This document shows positions 16,875 to 26,121 of a stretch of 56,120 nucleotides of DNA, piece by piece. A model generated the notes under the pieces. It searched no databases. It was not told where the DNA came from and saw nothing but the letters and a program-made list of their open reading frames with translations. Location of the stretch: NCBI GenBank assembly GCA_028704555.1, contig JAQWFD010000026.1, forward strand, positions 1 to 56,120. The letters are read 5' to 3'. Positions within the stretch are counted from its first letter, which is position 1, and each line of letters starts with the position of its first letter. A program made the translations under genes and the position numbers. This stretch comes from Desulfobacterales bacterium. GTDB taxonomy: Bacteria > Desulfobacterota > Desulfobacteria > Desulfobacterales > JAQWFD01.

Positions 16875-19394
16875 ATGAGTAGTAATAGTCTTCAAGACAT
16901 CTTGCCCCTCGTGGAACAGCCAAGCCGTTATCTGGGCACGGAAATTAATTCGGTAAAAAAGGATTTTGATCATGTCAGGCTCAGAATCGCCCTGGCTTTT
17001 CCGGATCTGTACGAGATCGGGATGTCTCATTTTGGTATTCAGATTCTGTACAGTGTTCTGAATAATGAAACGGATATTGCAGCCGAACGGGTGTTTGCGC
17101 CGGCGGTGGATATGGAGGCGTATCTGCGTGCGGGCCGGATTCCCCTTGCCTCCCTTGAAAGCCGTAAGCCTCTTAAACAATTTGATATTATAGGTTTTAG
17201 CCTGCTGTACGAACTTAATTATACCAATGTGCTGACCATGCTTGATCTTGCCGGAATCCCCTTTTTTTCAGATGAGCGGGATGCGTCCTGTCCCCTGATT
17301 ATTGCCGGGGGACCCTGTGTCTGCAATCCGGAGCCGGTGGCGGATTTTTTTGATGCCATGGTGATGGGGGACGGCGAAGAAGTAATCCTTGAGATGACCA
17401 GTCAATGGGTCCGGTGGAAGGAAGAAGGTGACGGCTCTAAAAAGAGCCTTCTGAAGATGTGGGCGGGCATCAGGGGGGTCTATGTGCCGTCTTTTTTTGA
17501 ACCCGAATTTGATTCCGATGGCTTCCAGATCCTCAAACCGCTGTATCCGGCGCATCATCGGGTCTTAAAGGCGATCGTGCCTGATCTGAACAAGGCTCTG
17601 TTTCCGGATTCTCCGGTTATCCCTTTTGGGCGGCCCATTCATGACCGTCTGAGAGTGGAAATCGCCCGGGGATGCACCCGGGGATGCCGTTTCTGCCAGG
17701 CGGGTATGATTTATCGTCCGGTTCGGGAGCGGTCGCCGGAACAGCTGCTGGCGCTTACCGACCGGGCGATTGCATCGACCGGGTATGAGGATATTTCACT
17801 GCTGTCGTTGAGCACGGGCGATTACGGGCGTATCATATCCCTGATGCAGCAGCTGATGGGCCGATGTCAGCCGGATCATATTTCCGTTTCAATGCCATCG
17901 CTTCGAGCCGGTACGCTGACTCCCGAGCTGATGGAGCTTATTAAAAAAGTTAGAAAAACCGGTTTTACCATCGCGCCGGAAGCCGGAAGCCAGCGTCTCA
18001 GGGATGTGATTAACAAAAACATTACCCGGGATGATATCGTTAAAACGGTTGAAGATTCCTTTCGACTGGGATGGCAGTTGATCAAACTGTATTTCATGAT
18101 CGGTCTGCCCACGGAGACAGACGAAGATCTCAGCGCGATCGTGTCGCTTGTCAACGAGCTTCGCCCCATCCGGGGGGGGAAAGGACGCAAAGGCCATATC
18201 AATGTCAGCGTGGCCACAATGATTCCAAAACCCCATACGCCGTTTCAATGGGCCTCCCAGATTTCTCTGGAAGCGTCGAAAGAAAAGATCCGTTGGTTGC
18301 AGGACAGCCTGAGGATGCCCGGCATTCAGTTTAAATGGCAGAATCCCGAGATCAGCTTTCTGGAAGGCATTTGGGCCAGAGGGGACAGGCGTTTGAGCCG
18401 CCTGTTGGTAACTGCCTTCAAAAAGGGGTGCCGGTTCGATGGCTGGAGCGATCAGTTCCGATTTGACCTGTGGCAGGAGGCTATTGCCGAGGAAGGGCTG
18501 GATGCTGCCTTTTATACATCGCGTCAGCGGTCTGTGGAAGAACCGCTGCCGTGGGATCATATGGACATGGGTATCGGTAAGTCCTTTATGAAAAAGGAGT
18601 GGGAAGCGGCTTTTGCCGGTGAGAGGACTCCGGACTGCCGGAATGGGGACTGCCAGGGCTGTGGGGTCTGCGATTTTAAAACCATCAAGCCCGTTGTTTT
18701 CAAGGAAGATGGCGCGGCTCCGCTTCCGGCGTTGCAACCGGGGACGCCGTCCGATAACGGTTATAAAAAAATTACGCTTTCATATGAAAAACGGGGTCTT
18801 GCCAGATGTTTCGGGCATCTTGAACTGGTGAACCTGTTTACCCGTGCCATTCGCCGGGCCGGGATTCCGATCAAGTTTTCAGAGGGATTTCATCCGATGC
18901 CGAAAATATCCTTTGGCGATCCTCTGCCGATCGGTATGGAAAGTGAAAAAGAGGATGTGTACCTTACGGTTTCCTCTGAAACGAATCCGGCTGATGTTCC
19001 GTTTTTATTAAATCCGCTGTTGCCGGAGGGGATTGTCCTGCATGAGTGGCTATCTGAAAATGAAATGAACCCTAGCGGGCAGAGCCGGCCCCACCTTTAC
19101 CGGGTGACGTTGAAAGAGGGCGCTTTTGATGAGGCGAGGCTGTCGGATTTTGTTAAAATGACTGAAATGGTCATTAACCGGGTCAATCGGAAAGGCAATG
19201 CGAAACAGATCAACCTCAAAGAAATGGTTGTCGAAATAAAATTGATAAGTCCCCGGATTCTGAAGCTGGCTCTGGCCGCTGAGCCCGGAAAAACGATGAG
19301 GCCATCGGAGGTGATCGCCTGCGTGTTCGGGATTTCAAAAGAGCAGCTCATTCTGGCCGATATCCTGAAGCTGGATGCGTTGCAGGCGGATTAA
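16875..19394 (+). CDS. Radical SAM protein fused to DUF2344 (TIGR03960 + TIGR03936)
   Basis: Large fused protein of 839 residues, biochemical role unknown. The N-terminal part (about 30-190) resembles a B12-binding-like domain. The radical SAM core follows with C267-x3-C271-x2-C274 (GCTRGCRFCQAG) for the 4Fe-4S cluster. A second cysteine group, C588, C593, C596 and C599, could bind another cluster or zinc. The C-terminal DUF2344 domain (about 632-839, YEKRGLARCFGHLEL, FSEGFHPMPKISFGDPLPIG) is the family's linked partner. It lies directly upstream of RNase E/G, a pairing common in bacteria that suggests a link to RNA processing; this is inference from context. Confidence 0.88.
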   Translation: MSSNSLQDILPLVEQPSRYLGTEINSVKKDFDHVRLRIALAFPDLYEIGMSHFGIQILYSVLNNETDIAAERVFAPAVDMEAYLRAGRIPLASLESRKPLKQFDIIGFSLLYELNYTNVLTMLDLAGIPFFSDERDASCPLIIAGGPCVCNPEPVADFFDAMVMGDGEEVILEMTSQWVRWKEEGDGSKKSLLKMWAGIRGVYVPSFFEPEFDSDGFQILKPLYPAHHRVLKAIVPDLNKALFPDSPVIPFGRPIHDRLRVEIARGCTRGCRFCQAGMIYRPVRERSPEQLLALTDRAIASTGYEDISLLSLSTGDYGRIISLMQQLMGRCQPDHISVSMPSLRAGTLTPELMELIKKVRKTGFTIAPEAGSQRLRDVINKNITRDDIVKTVEDSFRLGWQLIKLYFMIGLPTETDEDLSAIVSLVNELRPIRGGKGRKGHINVSVATMIPKPHTPFQWASQISLEASKEKIRWLQDSLRMPGIQFKWQNPEISFLEGIWARGDRRLSRLLVTAFKKGCRFDGWSDQFRFDLWQEAIAEEGLDAAFYTSRQRSVEEPLPWDHMDMGIGKSFMKKEWEAAFAGERTPDCRNGDCQGCGVCDFKTIKPVVFKEDGAAPLPALQPGTPSDNGYKKITLSYEKRGLARCFGHLELVNLFTRAIRRAGIPIKFSEGFHPMPKISFGDPLPIGMESEKEDVYLTVSSETNPADVPFLLNPLLPEGIVLHEWLSENEMNPSGQSRPHLYRVTLKEGAFDEARLSDFVKMTEMVINRVNRKGNAKQINLKEMVVEIKLISPRILKLALAAEPGKTMRPSEVIACVFGISKEQLILADILKLDALQAD

Positions 19395-19571
19395 TGAAAT
19401 TTCGGATTTTTACAGCTCTTATTGTTTCCGGCGTTTTTGACATGTTGCGTATGTGCCATCAAGGTAATCTTCTGGCGGAACAACCGGTCAATTACGGCGT
19501 GTAACCGGCTGTAATCCCTGTTACCGCCTTGTGACCGACCGATACGAACTGTCTTACAGGATTTAAAATCT

Positions 19572-21113
19572 ATGGATAAAACGCTTGTTATCAATGTGAC
19601 AGAACCGGAAACCCGGGTTGCGCTTCTTGAAGATGAGGCCATTGTCGAGTTGTTTGTCGAACGAAGCGATCAATCGGATATCTCCGGAAATATTTACAGC
19701 GGCAGGGTGCAGAAAGTGATGCCTGGCATGCAGGCGGCTTTTATCGATATAGGCCTGCCTCAGGCCGCATTTATGTATGTTGACGATATCGTCATTGACC
19801 GGGACGGGTATATTCAGCATCCGTATCAGTATGTGAAAGCCGGGTTGGACCGCAAAGTCGACTATAATCGGGATGTCTCCTCACCCCCGGTTTCCGGACC
19901 TGCGTATGCCATTGACGAGCTGATTTCAGAAGGTCAGCAAATCATGGTTCAGGTCGTTAAGTCCCCCCTCGGGACCAAGGGTGCACGGGTAACGTCGTAT
20001 GTATCCTTGCCCGGACGGTTTATGGTGATTTTGCCGATTTCGGATCACATCGGAATATCAAAAAAAATAGAAAATCCGGCTGAACGCGATCGGCTGAAAA
20101 ATGCGGTTCTATCCCTGCGTATCGGAAATGAGGGCTATATTGTCAGAACTGCCGCCGAAGGCGTCAGTGAAGAAAAACTGGCCGAGGAAATGACATTTCT
20201 TCAAAAGCTCTGGTCAACGATACAGAATAAATATCAGTCGATTTCCGCTCCTGCTCTGCTGCACCGGGAACTGGCAATCGCTCTGCGTGCTGTCAGGGAT
20301 CTGATGATCCATGAGGTGGGCAATATTATCATAGACGATCGGCGTGAGTATGAATTGGTTCTGAATTTTTTGAATATGGTGAACCCGTCCATGAGCGATT
20401 GTGTTGAACTGTACGAAGGCGCCGAACCCGTTTTTGAGGCCTTTAATATCGATGGTGATATCTCCCGGGCGTTGAACCGGAGAGTATGGCTCAAATCCGG
20501 CGGGTATATCGTCATTGAGCGGGCAGAAGCACTGGTCGCCATCGATGTGAATACCGGCCGCTATCTCGGAAAGCGGAATCTTGAGGAAACCATTTTGAAA
20601 ACCAATCTGGAGGCGGTAAAGGAAATTGCCTATCAGATTCGGTTGAGAGATATCGGCGGAATCATTATTATCGATTTTATTGATATGGTCCGCAAAAACA
20701 ATCAGAAAAAAGTGTTTGAAGCGCTCCAGGAAGCCATGCTAAAGGATCGGAGCAGAATCCATGTCCTGCCCTTCACTGAGCTCGGGCTTGTCCAGATGAC
20801 TCGAAAGCGAACCCGTAAATCATTGACTGGCATGCTGTGCGAACCCTGTCAGAACTGTGATGGGGAAGGGCATATCATTTCCAGGCGGACGATTTGTTAT
20901 CAAATTTATCGTGCATTGCTGTATTCCGGTCATGATATGGTGGGTGACAAGCTGCTGTTGACGGTAAGTCCGGAGATTGAAGCCTATCTGCATGACGAAG
21001 AGAGGCAGCTGCTTCTGTCACTCGAACAAAAAATCGGTAAGCAGATCGGTATCGTTTCAAAAAAAGAATACCATCTGGAGGAGTTCGATATCGTGGAGAT
21101 CCTTGGCGGATAA
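19572..21113 (+). CDS. rng: Ribonuclease E/G
   Basis: Endoribonuclease of the RNase E/G family, 513 residues, the length of RNase G without the RNase E scaffold tail. An S1 domain lies near 38-125 (GNIYSGRVQKVMPGMQAAFIDIG). The DNase-I-like catalytic site holds D325 (VAIDVNTGR) and D368 (IIIIDFIDM). The zinc-link motif has C423 and C426 plus C429 (CEPCQNCDGEG). It probably matures 16S rRNA and turns over mRNA. It starts 177 bases after the radical-SAM gene on the same strand and is probably cotranscribed with it. Confidence 0.93.
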   Translation: MDKTLVINVTEPETRVALLEDEAIVELFVERSDQSDISGNIYSGRVQKVMPGMQAAFIDIGLPQAAFMYVDDIVIDRDGYIQHPYQYVKAGLDRKVDYNRDVSSPPVSGPAYAIDELISEGQQIMVQVVKSPLGTKGARVTSYVSLPGRFMVILPISDHIGISKKIENPAERDRLKNAVLSLRIGNEGYIVRTAAEGVSEEKLAEEMTFLQKLWSTIQNKYQSISAPALLHRELAIALRAVRDLMIHEVGNIIIDDRREYELVLNFLNMVNPSMSDCVELYEGAEPVFEAFNIDGDISRALNRRVWLKSGGYIVIERAEALVAIDVNTGRYLGKRNLEETILKTNLEAVKEIAYQIRLRDIGGIIIIDFIDMVRKNNQKKVFEALQEAMLKDRSRIHVLPFTELGLVQMTRKRTRKSLTGMLCEPCQNCDGEGHIISRRTICYQIYRALLYSGHDMVGDKLLLTVSPEIEAYLHDEERQLLLSLEQKIGKQIGIVSKKEYHLEEFDIVEILGG

Positions 21114-21798
21114 TGGTTTGTAAAAAAATGAGTTCGTAATTCTGAGTGCTGAGGCGTTTGCCCGGCAAGGCGTGGAAGCAGAAATATTCGGTATATTCCG
21201 AACTTTTGCAACGCAGCCAGACAGGGTTCATCGACGCTGACAATGTGGGTTTTGTGTGTGAGCCCTATGTGTTCACAGGCCCAGGATATGCCGATATTGA
21301 GGCTTATAAAAAAAAATATGTAATAATGAAACTGTAATGATACCTGAACGAAAATCCGGTATTTTTTTCATGTTCAAGTCGAAAGACTTGAACTTCCGGC
21401 GTTAAAGTCCCATGAATCGGATTCGGATCCCTGATTCTGTTGGATATTGAATATTGACATGCAAATAACCCTGTATTAATGTCAGTGGATTAAACTGTGT
21501 GAATCAATCATGTAGTTCAGGGGTTCTGATCTTCTTTCGCCCCGCTGTCAGGCTGGATCGTATGTACCTTTCCTGATTCTGACGGGTTTAACAAAAAGAT
21601 TGTCCGGAAACTGAGATTGAATGGTATGAGGGCCCGGACGATAAGCATGAGACAGGTTTCAGCAGAAGCAGGCATTCAGTACGGACCCGGACAGTTTTTT
21701 AAATTATTACGTGAATGGCATCGTGCAGCAATTCGTGATAAGCTGTGCCCATGGATACAACTAATTGAAACTCAATATTAAATAGAGGATGATGAATT
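21114..21798. other. Long spacer between rng and rpmH
   Basis: It contains the hairpin at 21372-21393 and the rpmH leader. An open stretch of about 83 codons (21530-21781, plus) has no proper start and ends as a 44-codon frame from ATG 21647 with no recognisable protein. No DnaA-box cluster was found by eye, although rpmH commonly neighbours dnaA and oriC. Confidence 0.5.
21372..21393 (+). terminator. Perfect hairpin with GAAA tetraloop after rng
   Basis: GTTCAAGTC-GAAA-GACTTGAAC is a perfect 9-bp stem with a stable GNRA-type loop. A T7 run lies just before it, not after it, so on the plus strand it is a poor intrinsic terminator. On the minus strand the tract would follow the stem. It could be an mRNA-stabilising 3' end or a dispersed repeat. 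Confidence 0.4.
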
Positions 21799-21933
21799 AT
21801 GAAGAGAACATATCAGCCCAGTCAAATTAAACGTGCGCGTACACACGGATTTTTGAAGCGAATGTCAACAAAAGCAGGTAAAAATGTTATAAAGAGGCGA
21901 CGGGCTAAAGGACGGAAGCGTCTGGCCTGCTGA
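21799..21933 (+). CDS. rpmH: 50S ribosomal protein bL34
   Basis: Small basic protein of the large subunit, 44 residues, start [18 protein letters not shown] and end GRKRLAC, matching the family over its length. GAGG lies about ten bases upstream of ATG 21799. It heads the conserved rpmH-rnpA-yidD-yidC-jag-mnmE order. The stop is followed by about 375 bases before rnpA, whereas these two genes normally abut or overlap. Confidence 0.95.
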   Translation: MKRTYQPSQIKRARTHGFLKRMSTKAGKNVIKRRRAKGRKRLAC

Positions 21934-22309
21934 TTTCCGGCAGGTGTGTAATGTGAATTTACATCTCAGGCCGATATGCTGAAACAAGTGTAAAACGGCT
22001 GTGTCGTCAGGTCGGAAAGGGATGCCGAATCGGGATGCGCTGATGCGCGTCCCGCAGAGGGTAAATTGAAATCCATGGATTAATTTTTTTGTTATCCCTG
22101 CAGGTTGAAAAAGGATCGGGTTTTTTGTTCGGCCACTGACAACGCCACGTGAGGAGATCAAAGGACCTGTCTGGAACGATTTTACTCAGTTTTGTGTATG
22201 GGGGCAAGCTCGATATTCCTGATGATTGTGACGGTAGTTTGATTGAGATGTAAGCAGACATTTTTGTCGGCTGCAATATGTGTGTGGTGGGGGGCGTGGG
22301 CAACTGCTT
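21934..22309. other. Unusually long rpmH-rnpA spacer
   Basis: It carries a strong hairpin at 22031-22054 and otherwise no recognised gene or repeat. The family arrangement has the rnpA start within tens of bases of the rpmH stop, so this spacing is atypical. Confidence 0.5.
22031..22054 (+). other. Strong stem-loop between rpmH and rnpA
   Basis: CGGGATGCGC-TGAT-GCGCGTCCCG forms a 10-bp stem with a single U-G wobble. No T tract follows, so it looks more like a processing or stability element than a terminator. It may uncouple rpmH from rnpA expression. Confidence 0.45.
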
Positions 22310-22690
22310 TTGAAAACATTTTCATTCACCAGGGACGAACGAATCCGTAAGCGATCCGGATATCAACATATATCTCAATTTGGCAGCAAAGTTCAGAATC
22401 AGTTTTTCGTAGGGCTTTATATGACGAATACGGTTGAGATAAATCGCCTTGGCATTACAGTAACGAAGAAAGTCGGAAACGCCGTTATCCGAAATACAAT
22501 TAAACGTTACTGCCGCGAATTTTTTCGGTTGAACAAACGCCACATTAAAGGGTTCTATGATATTAACATCATTGCCAAGAAAAACGCCTCAGAGCTGACA
22601 TCGCCCCAAGCGTATTCAGCCCTTCAGCAAATTTTTGAAAAGATAATGAGGGGTATCGATCATCCGAAGAATATTGCTGTTCATCATTAA
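22310..22690 (+). CDS. rnpA: Ribonuclease P protein component
   Basis: Protein subunit of RNase P, which trims the 5' leader of pre-tRNAs. The signature [21 protein letters not shown] is present, a variant of the usual RNR-VKR motif, and the fold length of 126 residues fits. The start is uncertain: TTG 22310 gives the usual N-terminus ([18 protein letters not shown]), while GTG 22280 would add ten glycine-rich residues. Its 3' end overlaps yidD by 17 bases. Confidence 0.88.
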   Translation: MKTFSFTRDERIRKRSGYQHISQFGSKVQNQFFVGLYMTNTVEINRLGITVTKKVGNAVIRNTIKRYCREFFRLNKRHIKGFYDINIIAKKNASELTSPQAYSALQQIFEKIMRGIDHPKNIAVHH

Positions 22691-22871
22691 AATATATCAG
22701 TATTTGATATCGCCGCTTTTCGGACCGGTCTGTCGGTTTTACCCATCCTGTTCTGAATATGCATATCAGGCGATTAAGACGCATGGTGTGATGAAGGGGG
22801 GAGTGCTGTCATTAAAACGGTTGGTGAAATGCCACCCGTTTCATGAGGGAGGTTATGACCCGGTACCATGA
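22674..22871 (+). CDS. yidD: Membrane protein insertion efficiency factor YidD
   Basis: Small inner-membrane-associated protein assisting YidC-dependent insertion, 65 residues. The family core [19 protein letters not shown] and [13 protein letters not shown] are intact, including conserved cysteines. It starts at TTG 22674 inside the rnpA 3' end, the common arrangement, so it is translationally coupled to rnpA. Confidence 0.9.
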   Translation: MLFIIKIYQYLISPLFGPVCRFYPSCSEYAYQAIKTHGVMKGGVLSLKRLVKCHPFHEGGYDPVP

Positions 22872-23320
22872 ATGTCAGGAAATGACGCATATATGGATTG
22901 GAAATGGGCTATAACAATGCAAAATTTGTCGTATTGCAGACAGCCAGACGATGGTCCGTATATTGATAGCTATCCGGGATCCGTCGTGATTCTAACGGGG
23001 TGACGGATTTAGCGGATCGTGAATTTTTTTTTTGGATGGTCGACTGATTCTGCAGTATGGTTCGGCAAAAATATTGATCATGGATCCGTAATGATACCCG
23101 CTTCAAGCATCCGGAACAACTTGATAAAAAGCCGTTTGAATCACAATCCCTGCCATTTTATACTGAGAGTTGAACCCATGCGGGTATGCTTTGATCATAC
23201 AGGTCCCCGGTTATTCCTCATTTTTATTAAACAGAATCCATGCCTTATTTCATTTCAATAAAGCAAACGAAGGTATATTAATATCGATATCGCAATCAAA
23301 TTTAACTTAGGAGTTTTTTC
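22872..23320. other. Spacer between yidD and yidC
   Basis: About 450 bases with no recognisable gene, RNA or repeat. A TTAGGAG ribosome site for yidC is at the right end. yidC normally follows yidD closely, so a separate yidC promoter is likely here, though no clear -35/-10 pair was read. Confidence 0.45.
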
Positions 23321-24985
23321 ATGGAGCAACGCCGATTGCTAATTGCTGTAGCATTGTCTTTTCTTGTGTTTTTTTTATGGCAGACTCTTTTTGTGGATAC
23401 AGATTCGTTGAAAAAAAACGAACCCTCCGTGCAAACTGAGAATCAGGTTAAAAAAGTTATGCCGCTCATCGATGATAAAGAATTGACCATGCCCGCAACC
23501 GTTCCTTCAGAGGCAGTCCCTCAGCCTTCAATCCCACTGATTGAACGGTCAAAGACGGTTACTGTCAAAACACCGCTTTATGAAGTGGAAATCTCTGAAT
23601 CCGGGGCCTTGTTAAAAAGTTTTGTGTTGAAAAAATACAGAGAAGCGGTCGAATCAGACTCTGATTTAAAAGAACTCATTGCCGAAGACAATCCATTCGG
23701 CAGTGTTGGACTGACATTTTCCGGAAGTTCACTTCAGGCGCTGGATCGGGTCGTATATAAAACACAGAACGATCTTGAATCTCTTGAAATTACAAATGCA
23801 TCACAGCCGGTTTCTTTTTATTGGAATTCTCCGCAGGGGATTACCGTTGAAAAGAGATTTATTTTTAATCCGGATACCTACCGGGTTGAACTGGCAATTA
23901 CCATTCAAAATGGATCAAGTCAATCTCTTCAGGGAAACATCGCGTTGTCGTTGAACGGCCGGGTTGATGATAAAAGCAGTCGTTACGGATTTGTCGGTCC
24001 CAGCGGCATGATCAATAACAAGATAGACCGGGTTAAACTGAAAAAACTGAAGGATAAAAATGTTTTTCCCGGTGAAATCAGCTGGATTGCAATGCAGGAC
24101 CGGTATTTCATGTCGAGCATTATCGCTGATCAGCCCGTTGAAGGTGAAATGAAGCTGTTGATCAGAGAAGATAACTGGCTGCAAAATGAACTCATTCATC
24201 CCGGGGTGGTGATTGGTCCCGGCTCGCAGGAGCAATTCAATTATCAGCTGTTTTTCGGGCCCAAGAGCATGGATGTGTTAAAGCCCATCGGACACGGGAT
24301 CGATAAAGTGATTAATTTTGGAATGTTTGATATTCTTGCAAAACCATGTCTCTGGTTGATGAATAAATTATATGGTATCATTCCGAACTATGGCATTGCG
24401 ATCATTATACTGACCGTTTTTACCAAAATTATTTTGTGGCCGTTGGGATCAAAAAGTTATAAGTCCATGAATGATATGAAAAAACTCCAACCTTTAATGA
24501 CGGGAATACGTGAAAAATACAAAGATGATAAAAAAAGAATGAACGAGGAAATGATGGGGTTGTACAAAATTTATAAGATCAATCCCATGGGTGGATGCCT
24601 TCCAATGATCGTTCAGATTCCTGTTTTTTTTGCGCTTTATCGTATGCTGTATGAAGCTATCGAGCTTCGACATGCACCCTTTTTGGGCTGGATTAATGAT
24701 TTGTCAGCGCCCGATCGCCTTTTTCACTTCGGTTTTTCAATTCCATTCATGGAACCGCCTTACGGGATACCGGTGTTGACCATTATTATGGGGGGGACAA
24801 TGTTTTTGCAGCAGAAGATGACGCCGACGCCGGGAGATCCAACCCAGGCTAAGATGATGATGCTGATGCCGCTGTTTTTTACGTTTATCTTTATAAATTT
24901 TTCATCCGGTCTGGTCCTTTACTGGCTTGTGAACAATATCCTTTCTATTTCTCAGCAGCATTATATTTCAAGAAAATATGCATAG
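23321..24985 (+). CDS. yidC: Membrane protein insertase YidC
   Basis: Sec-associated and independent insertase of the inner membrane, 554 residues. An N-terminal anchor (RRLLIAVALSFLVFFLWQTLF) precedes the large periplasmic P1 domain (about 60-340). Conserved membrane segments follow (IPNYGIAIIILTVFTKIILWPL, MGGCLPMIVQIPVFFALYRML, and a final pair near 515-545). The cytoplasmic coiled loop KSMNDMKKLQPLMTGIREKYKDD is typical. It is a gram-negative type YidC with the P1 domain. It sits 15 bases ahead of jag. Confidence 0.95.
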   Translation: MEQRRLLIAVALSFLVFFLWQTLFVDTDSLKKNEPSVQTENQVKKVMPLIDDKELTMPATVPSEAVPQPSIPLIERSKTVTVKTPLYEVEISESGALLKSFVLKKYREAVESDSDLKELIAEDNPFGSVGLTFSGSSLQALDRVVYKTQNDLESLEITNASQPVSFYWNSPQGITVEKRFIFNPDTYRVELAITIQNGSSQSLQGNIALSLNGRVDDKSSRYGFVGPSGMINNKIDRVKLKKLKDKNVFPGEISWIAMQDRYFMSSIIADQPVEGEMKLLIREDNWLQNELIHPGVVIGPGSQEQFNYQLFFGPKSMDVLKPIGHGIDKVINFGMFDILAKPCLWLMNKLYGIIPNYGIAIIILTVFTKIILWPLGSKSYKSMNDMKKLQPLMTGIREKYKDDKKRMNEEMMGLYKIYKINPMGGCLPMIVQIPVFFALYRMLYEAIELRHAPFLGWINDLSAPDRLFHFGFSIPFMEPPYGIPVLTIIMGGTMFLQQKMTPTPGDPTQAKMMMLMPLFFTFIFINFSSGLVLYWLVNNILSISQQHYISRKYA

Positions 24986-25000
24986 CGGTGGAGGTTACAT

Positions 25001-25834
25001 ATGACACCAAACTTTGAGTTTGAGGGCAAAAATGTAGATAAGGCAGTTATGATAGCGTGCGAACAGTTGAATATTCTCCGGGAAGATTTACGCTATGATG
25101 TTATTTCGTACGGATCGACCGGTATTTTTGGACTGGTTGGCGCTAAAAAAGCCAAAATACGTGTTTCGATGCCCGAATCTGATGAAAAAAAAGTGCTATC
25201 TTCAAATGTAAAAGAGCCGAAGACGAAATCTGCTTCAGATAAAAAAGATAAAGCTCCTTTAACCGACAGCGTGAAGCCGCAGGCAACAGAAGCGGTCAGC
25301 GTGTCCCAGCCGGTCAGCGTCTCCGAAGAGTCGCCTGCTCATGAAGCTGGAGATGATATCAATTCTGTGGAACTTGGCGTGCGTATATTGGAGAGAATCG
25401 TTGGTTTGATTACCGAGGGGGCAGTCGTTACGGTGGACCAGTCTCCGGAACGTATTCTGTTTAATGTTGAAGGCGGAAATTCGGCTATTTTAATCGGCAA
25501 ACGTGGACAAACGCTTGAAGCGCTTCAATATATCGTTGAAAAAGTTGTTAATAAACATTCCATGGAAAAACGCAGGGTTCAAATTGATGTGGAAGGATAT
25601 CTGGAGGCAAAGCGTGATCGACTTCAAAAGCTTGCTGAACGGTTGTCGATCAAGGTCAAGTTGTCCGGAAAGCCGGTTACTGCCGGGCAGATGAATTCTC
25701 ATGATCGAAGAATTATTCATCTGGCACTAAAGGAAGATACTGACGTTCGAACCCAGAGCGTCGGTGATGGCTTATACAGAAAGCTGATGATATTCCCGGG
25801 CAAGTCGTTTCAACGAAAACGCAGGCAGGGATAG
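25001..25834 (+). CDS. jag: Jag family RNA-binding protein (SpoIIIJ-associated)
   Basis: RNA-binding protein of 277 residues usually encoded beside yidC. The Jag_N domain (about 1-50, FEFEGKNVDKAV, GSTGIFGLVGAKKAKI) is followed by a Lys/Glu/Ser-rich linker (about 60-120). A KH domain (ILIGKRGQTLEALQYIVEKVV) and an R3H domain (SHDRRIIHLALKEDTDVRTQSVG) complete it, with the R-x3-H signature present. GGAGG lies upstream of the start. Its role is not settled; links to membrane insertion and cell-envelope control have been proposed. Confidence 0.92.
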   Translation: MTPNFEFEGKNVDKAVMIACEQLNILREDLRYDVISYGSTGIFGLVGAKKAKIRVSMPESDEKKVLSSNVKEPKTKSASDKKDKAPLTDSVKPQATEAVSVSQPVSVSEESPAHEAGDDINSVELGVRILERIVGLITEGAVVTVDQSPERILFNVEGGNSAILIGKRGQTLEALQYIVEKVVNKHSMEKRRVQIDVEGYLEAKRDRLQKLAERLSIKVKLSGKPVTAGQMNSHDRRIIHLALKEDTDVRTQSVGDGLYRKLMIFPGKSFQRKRRQG

Positions 25835-26088
25835 TCCTTGCGGGTCGTTTTAATTGCTTCGGCAAGAATAAATTGAGCCGGGATGGAGTTTGATTTTCGT
25901 TTGATTTTGATGCGTATCAAAAGGTGCATAATCATTGAATGTGCTGCTTGATACAACGCGGAAGACGGATAAACCGGCAAGCAGGACGGTGGAGTTTTTT
26001 CTGCGGCCCTTAATGAGTCTCTGCGTCAATGATAATGGATACGGTTTGATGTATTAACGCCGTCATGTTCATTGAGGCAGATAAATGA

Positions 26089-26113
26089 GAGCCCGGGCAG
26101 TAAGCCCGGGCTT
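26089..26113 (+). terminator. GC-rich stem-loop directly ahead of mnmE
   Basis: AGCCCGGGC-AGTAA-GCCCGGGCT is a perfect 9-bp stem with only a short T3 tail. It ends nine bases before the mnmE ATG at 26122. It could terminate the yidC-jag transcript weakly or fold in the mnmE leader. No Shine-Dalgarno sequence is visible between the stem and the ATG. Confidence 0.5.
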
Positions 26114-26121
26114 TATGCATT

